NCBI GenBank assembly: GCA_941918925.1
Contig: OW799236.1
Location: 119,547,062 to 119,611,061, forward strand
Reading direction: 5' to 3'
DNA length: 64,000 bases
Source: Phyto melanocephala
Lineage: Eukaryota; Arthropoda; Insecta; Diptera; Rhinophoridae
The notes beneath the pieces were generated by a model. It worked only from the letters and a program-made list of their open reading frames with translations, was not told the DNA's origin and did no database searches. Below are positions 21,500 to 31,388 of the stretch, piece by piece. Within the stretch, counting starts at the first letter, position 1, and every line of letters starts with the position of its first letter. The position numbers were made by a program, and so were the translations under genes.

Positions 21500-22290
21500 T
21501 TTTTGGTGAAAGGCTTTTTTTTAACGGAAAATCAATGTGCCACGCCCACTTTTACGCCCACCTCCCATATAACGTTTTACCTAAAATTGATATAATTTCT
21601 CTATTAATAAAGATTTTGGAATTATAAAGGGCTATATTGAAACATCTAAAATGTACTCATTCGCAAAAATAACTTTGACACGCCTACTATAACGCCCACT
21701 TTTCACGTTATCTACCGTTAATGAAATTTAAAAGCTCATAAAACCGCCAAAATTAGAGGTATGATGATCAAATTTGCTACGTATATCCCCCTAGGCAGTG
21801 TCATTATTGTACAAAAAAATTAAGGTGCCACGCCTACTTTTACGCCCACCTCCCATATAACGTTTTACCTAAAATTGATATAATTTCTCTATTAATAAAG
21901 ATTTTGGAATTATAAAGGGCTATATTGAAACATCTAAAATGTACTCATTCGCAAAAATAACTTTGACACGCCTACTATAACGCCCACTTTTCACGTTATC
22001 TACCGTTAATGAAATTTAAAAGCTCATAAAACCGACAAAATTAGAGGTATGATGATCAAATTTGCTACGTATATCCCCCTAGGCAGTGTCATTATTGTAC
22101 AAAAAAATTAGGGTGCCACGCCCACTTTTACGCCCACCTCCCATATAACGTTTTACCTAAAATTCATATAATTTCTCTATTAATAAAGATTTTGGAATAA
22201 TAAAAGGCTATATTGAAACATCTAAAATGTACTCATTCGTAAAAATAACTTTAACACGCCTACTATAATGCCCACGTTCATTAAAAGACT
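21500..22290 (-). repeat. 288-bp internal tandem repeat of family A (copy 3)
   Basis: CACGTTATCTACCGTTAATG starts at 21704 and 21992, exactly 288 apart. The two units around them are almost identical for several hundred bases, and a third, partial unit lies at 22115-22280. The near-identity within this copy, compared with lower identity to other copies, suggests recent local duplication. Confidence 0.85.
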
Positions 22291-22329
22291 ACATTTACAA
22301 AAGCCTTTTAGTAGCATATCGAAGTTATA

Positions 22330-22934
22330 AAGGGTGGTTAAATTTTAAGGGCTGATGTTGAATTATTCAAATTATTTAGGAAATTATTATTATTTCTTTT
22401 TGTAATGATAATATTTGTACGGTTCAATTATGTATTTAACAAAATATCGGCCAAATGCCCCAGCCCCCCCCCCATCCTTGGCGCCACTCCTCTATCTGAT
22501 GGTCCAAATTTTCAATGACAATGTTGATGCTCAATTGTTGGGCACGATGATGAGTCGAGGTTGACTGCTCTTTTGCCACACTATCGAAAAAAACAACCAT
22601 GCTTCCTATTCAACGAAATAAGAAGGCATTCACAGATTTTCTAACATTTTATACAGACCTGTTTTGCAGAAATTTAAATATTTTTTACAATTTTCCCGAT
22701 TGTGGATGAATTTGAATGATTATGTTGATCAAAAGAATTACGAAGTGCATTTAAACACCCATTTTCATAAAAAAAACCTGAATAACTTTAAACAGTTGCT
22801 CATTTGCGTATCTTTCTACAGATCAAATTGAGTAAGTTTGAGATTGAGAAATGTCCAGTGAAATGCAGAAAACAAATTTAAAGACTAGGTGTAGTTCACC
22901 TTCAACATGGGCCCTAAAAAATTTAACCACCCTC
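22330..22934 (-). mobile_element. Mariner-derived MITE inside family A copy 3
   Basis: TA flanks at 22328-22329 and 22935-22936. TIRs AAGGGTGGTTAAATTTTAAG and CTAAAAAATTTAACCACCCTC. On the minus strand the transposase start (VFYENG-like, near 22790) is broken by small indels. The C-terminal part is also decayed (near 22450-22560), with a run of C at 22464. Length is about 605 bp. Confidence 0.75.
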
Positions 22935-23080
22935 TACAAAGAAAGTGATACATATTTTATTATAAAGATATTATTCAATAGCGATTAACAAAATAATAAA
23001 TATTGTGCTTTAAATGTACACAAAATTGGTGGTGGGTATAAAAGATTCGGCACAGCCGAATATAGTGCTCTTACTTGTTT

Positions 23081-23580
23081 TTATTTCGCTTTTACTTTTG
23101 TATGATCCTTTCTTTGACTCTCTATAAAATGGTCAATTTGTTTAAAAGGTTGAATAACAATGTAAACACAAAGGCGTTCTTAACTCTTTGGTGTTTTTTA
23201 TCGTTTTACATGGTGCCAACCAACACACCGTCAATGGAGAACTTAAAAAAAAGGAAAAAGGTGTCTACAAACACTTTTGCAAAAAAGGGTTGTTTTTCTT
23301 TTTTTAATTTTTTTTTGAAGGTATTAAAAAATAAATTAAATGCTTTTGAAGAGATTATTAAAAAAAAAAAACAAAATATTTAACCGTTTTAATTTTCATT
23401 TAGATTCCGTGGTATTTGTAGCCTTTTTGTTGTGGGTAAACAAAAGGTTATTTAAAAACAAATTTGTATGCTTTTAAAGAAGTTAATTAAAAAAATAAAT
23501 AATATTTAATATTGTTATAATCTACTTGTATTCAACATAGAAATTCTTTATTATTTCTCAATTCATGCTGAAGTATTTAA
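23081..23580. other. Anonymous AT-rich sequence
   Basis: A 102-codon open frame at 23075-23383 begins inside the family A terminus and runs into poly-K/F from A and T homopolymers. I treat it as chance. Nothing else is seen. Confidence 0.5.
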
Positions 23581-24110
23581 GGTGCTGAAAAAGCAATTCA
23601 ATATAGCAGGATTGAAGGGGGTGATGAAATTGCGAATATGGATTGTGTGGCAACATTTTGTGGACCGGAATCCATTATTGGTAAAATAGGGTGATGGGTT
23701 GATGTAGGCAAAGATTTTTTTGAGTAAACTTGGTGAACCTGCAAGGGTGGATTGTAGTAATCACTTATAGACAAGCTCGTATGGTACTCAAAGATACTTG
23801 GATTTAGTAAAGGTACTTGGATTTTATTAAAGTACGATTAAGTGAATAACTGCGTTATTTGCAGGACCCCGAAACTTCAGACACTATCTAAAAATGCTGC
23901 AATTCGAGTATCATGATATGTTTAGAACATACCTGGAGGATGCTACGACAGCAGTGCTTTTAGTATGTAAATATCCAGCTTTTTAAGTGGAAGATTAAGG
24001 CAGGCACAAAATAATTGTGAATTTTATGGGGAACTCAGTCTTAAGAAAATAGTGGCGATTACAGTCAGTAATTCTTCCAGCGCACTGGACACTATCGGCA
24101 ATCATCAGTG
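23581..24110 (+). pseudogene. LINE remnant: RNase H tail and C-terminal zinc-knuckle region
   Basis: The plus frame at about 23583-23690 reads SRIEGGDEIANMD then CVATFCGPESIIGKIG. This matches the end of a LINE RNase H domain, where HSGIEGNEKADELA..G is followed by FCGPEP.IG. Next come YRQARMVLKDTW (about 23757-23800) and, at about 23910-23990, MFRTYLEDATTAVLLVCKYPAF. The latter corresponds to the C-terminal finger (C..C..E.ETA.H.LC.CPA) with its cysteines partly lost. There are many stops and shifts. It is a different family from the CTAACC-tailed LINE at 35799. Confidence 0.6.
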
Positions 24111-24490
24111 TACAATAAATGCCGGTAGTGGCACAGCACTCAGCAAAAGATATGCTACTGATCAGTAGCCTTGAAATGATAAGGCCGCGAAAGAGAATTG
24201 AAATTAAAGGTATCAGATCTAATATCTTTAAAAAAAGTGGTATTCATGCTTTTAATCAGAATTTTGCGTTAAGGAAAATATGGCCTTAATTGACATGAGT
24301 ACCATAATGAAAATGAGACTTTAAATTGCAAATGCCTCCTTGTTAAAGAAGTAATATGGTAACTATACGCATTTTTCATCCATACTTTTCCACTTTAATC
24401 TGAAGAAAGAGCCTCAAATTTTTTTAATATAAAGCAACGTTAACTTTGATCGCTCTAGAGTAGCTAAATTAGCATTGCTTTTCAATATAA
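24111..24490. other. Anonymous sequence, possibly the 3' end of the LINE remnant
   Basis: No readable frame. It may include the 3' untranslated part of the preceding LINE remnant, but no poly(A) tail or duplicated target site is visible. Confidence 0.4.
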
Positions 24491-26370
24491 AACAAGTAAG
24501 AGCACTATATTCGGCTGTGCCGAATCTTTTATACCCACCACCAATTTTGTGTACATTTAAAGCACAATATTTATTATTTTGTTACTCATTGTAAAATAAT
24601 CTTTTTATAATAAAATATGTATCACTTTCTTTGTAGAGGGTGGTTAAATTTTAAGGGCCCATATTGAAAGTGAACTACAGCTAGTCTTTAAATTTGTTTT
24701 CTGCATTTAATTTGACATTTCTCAATCTCAAACTTACTCAATTTGATCCGTGGAAAGATACGCAAATGAGCAACGCTTTAAAGTTATTTAGGTTTTTTAT
24801 GAAAATGGGCGTTCAAATCAAAATGCATTTTGTGTACGATCTTTTGATCAACATAATCGTTCAAATTCGTCCACAATCGGGAAAATTGTAAAAAATATTT
24901 AAATTTCTGCAAAACAGGTCTGTATAAAATGTTAGAAAATCTGTGAATGCCTTCTTAGTTCGTTGAATGGGAACCATTGCTGTTTTTTGCGATAGTGTGG
25001 CAAAAGAGCAGTCAACCTCGACTCATCATCGTGCCTAACAATTGAGCATCAACATTGTCACTGAAAATTTGGACCATCAGATAGAGGAGTGGCGCCAAGG
25101 ATGGGGGGGGGGGTAAATTTGGCCGATATTTTGTTAAATACATAATTGAACCGTACAAATATTATCATTACAAAAAGAAATAATAATAATTTCCTAAATA
25201 ATTTGTTTTTTATTTAAATTCAACATCAGCCCTTAAAATTTAACCACCCTTTATAACTTCGATATGCTACTAAAATGCTTTTGTAAATGTAGTCTTTCAA
25301 TGAAAGTGGGCATTAAAGTAGGCGTGTCAATAAAGTTTCTGCTAATAAATACAACTTAGATATTTCAATATAGTTCTTTATTTTCCCAAAAACTTTGTCA
25401 ATAGAGAAATTACATGAATTTAAGATAACCCGTTATATGGGAGGTAGGCGTTATAGTGGGCGTGTCACCTAAACTTTTTGACACAACAACAACATTGATT
25501 AGAAGGATATATGTAGCAAATTTCCTCATCATACCTCTAATTTTGTCGGTTTTATGAGCTTTAACATTTCATTAACGGTAGATAATGTGAAAAGTGGGCG
25601 TTATAGTAGGCGTGTCAAAGTTATTTTTACGAATGAGTACATTTAAAATGTTTCAATATAGCCTTTTATTATTCCATAATCTTTTTTAATAGAGAAATTA
25701 TATGAATTTTAGGTAAAACGTTATATGGGAGGTGGGCGTAAAAGTGGGCGTGGCACATTGATTTTCCGTTAAAAAAAGCCTCTCACCAAAACGCAAAGTG
25801 TGCAAAATTTCAGAGTCGTAAATCCAATTTTGTTGCTTTTATGACGTTTTTGTTTTTAAATATACCGAAAAATACACTGTGCGGTATAAATTTTCGTACA
25901 TTTTGATCGATAACTCCTTTCCTAATGATCAGATTTAGTTTATTTTTGGTGAGAAATATTTTTTTGACTCGAGAAATATATATTCGAAGTTTCATGACTG
26001 TACGTTAATCCGTTTGGACACAATACCATTTTATTCGATGTTCGTAGGACACGGTTTTTTCGACCTACTCTGGCATTCCGAGCTATAACTCACTTCCTAA
26101 TATTCCGATATAGCCCATTTTCAATACCAAACAAACCTTGTCTATAAGAAAGGTTCTGGCAAAATTTGAGCCTCCTAGCTTTTTCGGTGCGACCTCTATC
26201 GTGCTTTCAACAGACGGACAGACGGACGGACATAGCTAGATCGTCATCAAATCAAACCCTGATTCAGAATATATATACTTTATGGGGTCTAGAATGGATA
26301 TTTCGATGTGTTACAAACGGAATGACAAAATGAATATACCTTCACCATTTTTTTGGTGGCGGGTATAAAA
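24491..26370 (+). mobile_element. Family A element, copy 4, both ends intact
   Basis: The cleanest copy: AACAAGTAAGAGCACTATAT, hairpin ATTCGGC-TGT-GCCGAAT, CTTTTATACCCACCACC, MITE, one internal repeat unit, core (GACAGACGGACGGACATAGC), ACTTTATGGGGTCTAG, end hairpin and GGCGGGTATAAAA. About 1.88 kb. Within it the order MITE - repeat unit - core is the same as in copies 1 and 5. Confidence 0.85.
24636..25251 (+). mobile_element. Mariner-derived MITE, full-length reference copy
   Basis: TA at 24634-24635 and 25252-25253. TIRs GAGGGTGGTTAAATTTTAAG and CTTAAAATTTAACCACCCTT. The N-terminal transposase region (24770-24890) reads, in shifting frames, KVI.VF.ENG then RSNQNAF and HNRSNSSTI-like codons. 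The C-terminal region (about 25050-25150) reads NLDHQIEEWRQGWGG then LADILLNT with stop. About 616 bp, compared with roughly 1.3 kb for full mariner elements, so the catalytic DDE/D middle is deleted and the element is non-autonomous. Confidence 0.8.
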
Positions 26371-26700
26371 ATAGAAGTTGTGCATCCAACTTCACGGCTA
26401 ACTCTCTACCAATATTTAGTTTTTCAATTGCGGCATAGTGTAATCACATAAGGTGATAGCGCGGAGAAAGAGACTTGTTATCTCTCTTTTTTATATATGG
26501 AGTGAGCTTGACAATTCTGCCAGCTGGGCTGGTACCGCTACCTGTATAAGTGTACCCTGAATTGCGGTTTGTTAAGTTCGAATCGCATGAGTATGACAAC
26601 ATTTAACAGGTAAGAACTGCTTGCCTATTTTATTGAGGTTTGCTGGTTAGTTAGTGCTTTTCGGAAAGGTTGTCGTAAACAAATTCAATATTGTAATGAA
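26371..26700. other. Less AT-rich patch with a possible tRNA-derived segment
   Basis: Around 26518-26600 the plus strand has CCAGCTGGGCTGGTACCGC and, 45 bases on, GTTAAGTTCGAATCGCATG. The first resembles a tRNA D arm (A box) and the second a T arm (B box GTTCGAATC). The arms do not pair well, so it is not a tRNA gene. A tRNA-derived SINE remnant is possible. Confidence 0.25.
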
Positions 26701-29700
26701 GAGAGCGGGTTAGAGAGTATTGCAAGGCAATAAACTAAAAATACAATTCAATGACAACCATATGCAGACTTTCCTAGAGAATAATATCTCACCACGGTTT
26801 TATATATTTTTTCATAAATTTTTACACTACTTGCAATAAAAAAAACAAATATTTTGCACTTACACTTTTGCCATACCCTTTGCAGCAAATATTGAACAAC
26901 GCTAATAATTTATTTAACTGCTTTAGAGTTTTTCTTTGTATAAAATCTAAAACTGAATTCCATTAAACTTCATTAATTTCTTCCTGTTCATTTTGCAAGA
27001 TTTATGGTAAAGGAAACAAGAGAAAAACTGCATAATTAATCTTGCAAACCTTAAACACTACATCTTATAAAATTAATCGATAATAGTACAAAGTTGCTCG
27101 CAATAAATTAAGGATACTAACGAGAACGAAAGAGTACTTGCAACTTAAACTCATATTTCTTGGCCAAGGTAATCAAATAAAATAGTCTGGATTTATGGAG
27201 GTGTTAACAATAATTCTTATTACAAGCACTACACACTAATATAGAAACTGCTTATAAAACAATAATAAAAATTGTTTATTTATTTATTTATTTTTTATGT
27301 TTCTACAACCATTAGTTTTTACATTCTCCCTAACCTAAACTTGACCCTTTTGGCTTGGTTTTTTGTTTAAGTATCCAACAAGCCATTTAAAACATTAAAT
27401 ATTGTTTTATGTTCGTATTTGCAAAGTTTTTTTTTATTTTTCTTTTTTGCAACTCGTACGTGTAATTTTTAAAGTGAAAACAAAGTGTTTTTGTTGTTTG
27501 ATTTTAGTTAATGTTATTGTTTGTTTTTTTTCGTTTTTATTATTCGCCCTTACTTCTATTGTTCCCCATGTTTAAGGATATTTTTAATGTGTGAGTGTGT
27601 AAATGTTATGCTGGTATTTTGTCTAGCTAGGAGTCTTATTTGCTAGCAGGGAGTAATAGAATTGAATTGTATGGCAATAGAGGAGATGAAAATAGAAAAA
27701 ATGCCAAGAACACGTAAACAGTTAACCAGAGCTCCTAAATATCCAAATGGATAAATGTACAAAATGAAAAAAAAAAAATAATAATAATAATAAAAAAATA
27801 GCAATAACAACAAAAATATGACCAAACCATATATTACTAGCACACTAAATAGCTCTGAAAATTAAAACAAACAATACAGGGAGAAATTTTATTTATAATT
27901 TTTCTTTTATAGAAAATTCTAAATTTTGTAAAATATATATTATGTTGATTGACAAAGAACTGTGTTTTAAAACTTTAAATTTTTTAATCTTAGCTTATGC
28001 AGAAGCTTTCATCCTTACTCTCTATGAGCCAACTTACTGGATTGCGATAATCCTAGAACGTCTCAGATTGGCTGACAATTGTTCTAAATTCCAGTTTATC
28101 TTTTTCACATAATTCAACTTAAACTTAAATTCACAACATTTAACTGCACACTTGCCGTCAACTCTCAAATGCATATTCGAAACTTTAATTGTAGTATTTA
28201 TTGCATTTCAGTAAAATGAGCAGTGTGCTGACCAAACACTTTCTTCTCGTTCAAGTAACTTCGTATCCTTACATCTAACGTATAGGATGTACCTGTATGA
28301 ACCAAAGCCTCATTAAGTAACTATTAATTGATCGAATTCCCAAAGTCAGCTACTTATAAGTAGTCTAATTGATCTTTTTCGGGTCCCCACCATGACACCA
28401 AATAATTTTCTTTATATTTTATATTTTGTAAAAATTTTCTACCACAAAGAACCACAAAGTGCAGTAAATAACAGTTTAGTGCAGTATAGTACAGAATATC
28501 AATGCCACTCAATTAACCAATTAGGAAAAGTTTCAGTTGAGTTGGGATTGGCAATGAAAATTTTTCAACGACAACCAAACTGTTGCAAAAGGTATGAACT
28601 ACAATAGAAAAATTACTAAAATCGACGACAGCAACGTAAAACACTCTTACTCTCTGTCAAAAGTTATTAAAAACTTAAAAACATTTTTTTGGTAAAACTA
28701 AAATTGTCATCTGTTTTTGATATCTTGATTTTTAGATAATTTTTTTATGTTAAATTTTTCATAATTCTTTGCGTGTACATTATTTGAAATGTAAATCTTT
28801 ATATATTATACGATATTTTAAATTCTCTATTTACAGCAAATTTAAGAAATCTTTTTATTCAAATAAATTTTCTCACTGTATTTTCGCATAAAAAATAATT
28901 ACACTAACAACAATTGCACCATAATGGTAGTGGTGGTGCGCTGTTGTAGAAAAGTTTTGAGTTGCAAAGTAAAAAAAAGATGCTGGAACAAGGAGTGGGT
29001 CAGAGAGAAGGACAGCTTGTTTGGGTTATTGTTTAAGAAGTTTTAAGAACCACAAATCTTAGATGTTTATGAGCTTATATGATAATAAATTAACTTTTTA
29101 TTGCTTTATTTTGCTCTCTCCTGTGCTCTGGGACCCTTACACACACTCACACTATCTTTTAAGGAGTCAAAAAATGGCATCAATATTAGTAACAGCAGCC
29201 ATAACAAAAAAAAAAATAATAATAACAATAAAACAGAACAGGGATTTTTGTTGTTGTTTGTGTACTTTTTTTTAAGTTGTTTGCTTATGGCACATCTTGG
29301 TACAAGGTAATATATGTATATTGGGAAAATTGTTGTTAAAAGTGTTTATGGTCTGACATAGAAGAGGAAGAAATATTTTTCAGAAGTGCATTTTGACATT
29401 AAAAAATTAAGACTATAACATAAACCTTAAAACGCTCTGAGTAAAATTTTTTATGAACCCAGCTTTTCTAGAAGTATCCAGAGTTTATATTTCACAAAAA
29501 TATGTGTGTGGGTAATCGAAAAATAGGCTTTTATTTTACTCCCTTAGCCTTTACTTTTTCTTGCCGTTCTGTATTTTAGTGTTACGTTGTATAATTTTTA
29601 TGGCCACTACTTTTTCTTGTTAAACCTTTTCTGTATTGGCTTAAAAGGTGATTGTTTAATTATTCCCTAAATTTGCAAATTAAATGCTTGAATAATTACA

Positions 29701-29927
29701 CAAATCGTTTAAAATAATGAAAGAAGAGTGGATTGACGTGCTGAGTTATATATGCAATACGTAATTAGAGGTGGGTTTGTCGAGCAAAAGACAAAATTAG
29801 TGATTAAGAAATGGTCACCTAGGGGATTATGGAATTAAATGGTGAGTCGTAAGTGTACCACAATTATTTAAAACACAATTCCTTTCTAACTCTACTTACA
29901 ATAAAATATAATTTATTGTTGTTGTTT
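26701..29927. other. Anonymous AT-rich region
   Basis: No supported gene. Small open frames (28392-28607, 29063-29310) have no recognisable motif. (AAT)n-like and A-rich runs at 27765-27800 and 29208-29232 create the apparent poly-Y and poly-N tracts of some frames. The stretch could be intron of a gene whose terminal exon is the 29928-30083 ORF. Confidence 0.45.
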
Positions 29928-30083
29928 TTAGGGTTTAACTTGGTAGAAGTTCATGTAAGCCAACGATTCCTTGACGACGCACTGTTTGAGACCGCCAGGT
30001 GTTTCTTCGTAATGAATGCTCGAGAATGATAAAAAACCTGACTCACCAGACTGACTCAGCACTTTTCGTTCAATAATTTTCAT
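29928..30083 (-). CDS. 51-codon ORF or terminal exon, function unknown
   Basis: On the minus strand an ATG at 30083-30081 opens a frame of 51 codons ending TAA at 29930-29928. It encodes MKIIERKVLSQSGESG, then FSSIHYEETPGGLKQCVV and KESLAYMNFYQVKP. Codon use is balanced (CTG, CAG, GTC, GGC, TAC), unlike the flanks, and there is no low-complexity run. A poly(A) signal AATAAA follows about ten bases after the stop (plus 29912-29917, TTTATT). Acceptor-like AGs upstream (for example GAAAAG/T and GTCAG/T) would also allow it to be the last exon of a spliced gene. I do not recognise the family. No signal peptide or membrane segment is evident. A chance ORF cannot be excluded. Confidence 0.4.
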   Translation of the reverse strand: MKIIERKVLSQSGESGFLSFSSIHYEETPGGLKQCVVKESLAYMNFYQVKP

Positions 30084-30334
30084 AAAAATTCACAATAATA
30101 TTTTGTACAAATCAAATATTAAAATAAAAAAAAAACAAAATATACATTAACGCATACGAGCCTGGATTAGTTTGAACAGTAATCTTATCAATTATATAAT
30201 TTATTTATGCTTTCCCTGAAAAAAAAAAAATAAATAACTGTTTCCCTGTTGCATTAACTTTTAAACTAAAGTCACTTTGAGATCAGCTGATTACGTTCTT
30301 TAACAAAACTTTACGAAACATAAATATCGAAATA

Positions 30335-30700
30335 TGTGACAGCGCATAGAGAAAGGGACCTAAGGGTAAAAACAGGTTTTGTTCAGGAGAGCCATTTTAA
30401 AAATTAAATGATTTTTATATTTTTTCTATTATTTTTTGTAGTTTCGTAAAATCAAGTTATTTCGTTAATTTAGTAGGGGGAAAAATTTAATTAAATAAAT
30501 TTTACCGTTAGGTCCCTTTATATTTGCGCTTAGAATCGTCGACTTCACTTTTATAAAACGCGCATATCTCTGGGAGGGAACACTTTTGGGGCATGGGATC
30601 GGTCTCATTCGATGCTCAGATGTTGTCCACATCAAAAAAAAAAAAAAGTTTTTTTTTTTGTTTTTTTACCCTTAGGTCCCTTTCTCTATGCGCTGTCACA
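30335..30700. mobile_element. MITE with perfect 38-bp terminal inverted repeats
   Basis: TGTGACAGCGCATAGAGAAA... at 30335 is matched in inverse at 30700 for 38 bases without a mismatch (the two arms contain GGGACCTAAGGGTAAAAA). A TA lies on each side (30333-30334, 30701-30702); ATAT would also fit. Inside, at about 30502-30533, a third, weaker copy of the TIR (CCGTTAGGTCCCTTTATATT then TGCGCTTA) lies in the orientation of the right arm. Size is 366 bp with no coding capacity. The superfamily is not clear; a TA duplication would suit Tc1/mariner. Confidence 0.85.
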
Positions 30701-31118
30701 TATATACACATTCCTTCTTATTATGATTTTCTCTTTTTTGAAACGACAGAGGTTTTCTGAGAGAAGCAAAAAGCTGTAAATCTAAAAACACAATTAATTT
30801 TTTATAAAATCAAAAGAATTGATGAAAAAAATTTTATTTCAATTGTTGATATATGTATTCAAAAGGAGATCATAAATATGTAAAAAAATTAAAAAAAAAA
30901 CATGCAAAGGAATTTTGGCAGATATTTAAGAGAGAATTAAAAAAAATCCATGATTTTAAGTCATCGTCTGAATTAGGTGTTATTGCACCTTAACTAGCTG
31001 CATGTTGTTTGAAATGTTTCTTAGTAGTTAATCGACTTAACATTAGACCCGTAGCCATATCAGTAGATAAACGAATGAGAGTGAAAGCATTTATATTATC
31101 AAACTTAATCCAACAACA
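30701..31118. other. Anonymous flank upstream of the NUMT
   Basis: AT-rich. From about 31019 it is less AT-rich (AGTAGTTAATCGACTTAAC, ATATCAGTAGATAAAC). Parts of this recur on the other side of the mitochondrial fragment (31490-31505 and about 31541-31551). Confidence 0.5.
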
Positions 31119-31388
31119 GGAACAAGTTTTATAGGATATGTATTACCATGAGGACAAATATCTTTTTGAGGAGCAACTATTATGAGTAACTTATTAGCTG
31201 TTATTCCTTATCTAGGAATTGATTTAGTTCAATTAGTATGAGGAGGATTTGCTGTTGATAATAGTTTTTTAACACGATTTCTCACATTTCACTTTATTCT
31301 AACATTTATTTTTTTAGCAACTACATTAATTCATATTTTATTTTTACATGAAACAGGATCAAATAAACCTATTGGATTAAATTCAAAT
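31119..31388 (+). pseudogene. cob (fragment): Nuclear mitochondrial fragment: part of cytochrome b
   Basis: Ninety codons read through without a stop only under the invertebrate mitochondrial code. They include [51 protein letters not shown] and LFLHETGSN. This is the central region of cytochrome b, including the heme-ligand His in TFHFI. Three Trp codons (PWGQ, SFWGA, VWGG) are TGA, so nuclear translation would stop there. Upstream and downstream are not mitochondrial. The start is abrupt within GT.FMGY. Compared with remembered fly cytochrome b it differs at many residues (for example FLHE for [12 protein letters not shown] for AVDNATLT, ILTFIF for ILPFIV), yet no frameshift is present. Confidence 0.9.

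Larger units (their letters stand above)
21311..23080 (-). mobile_element. Family A element, copy 3
   Basis: Inverted copy. The right-hand terminus TTTATACCCGCCACCAAAAA is joined directly to sequence that is normally further inside (CTCACCAAAAATTACC), so the GTCCGTCTG core is deleted. The left-hand terminus, seen inverted at 23040-23079, is intact (GGGTATAAAAGATTCGGC, CAGCCGAATATAGTGC). It holds about three 288-bp units and the mariner MITE. Confidence 0.8.

Noticed and set aside
24694..24891. Open frame on plus in family A copy 4 (and its twin at 51495-51698)
   Set aside because: It overlaps the transposase N-terminal fragment in another frame; codons of the true frame (ENG.SNQNAF) are out of register. 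It is repeated because the MITE is repeated.
27643..27843. Minus frame with a poly-Y/F tract
   Set aside because: Produced by an (AAT)n/A-rich microsatellite, not by a membrane protein.
28000..28110. Possible minus-strand exon ending in a donor-like CCA/GTAAGT
   Set aside because: The readable peptide (NLEQLSANLRRSRII) is short and I could not find a convincing acceptor; too weak to list.
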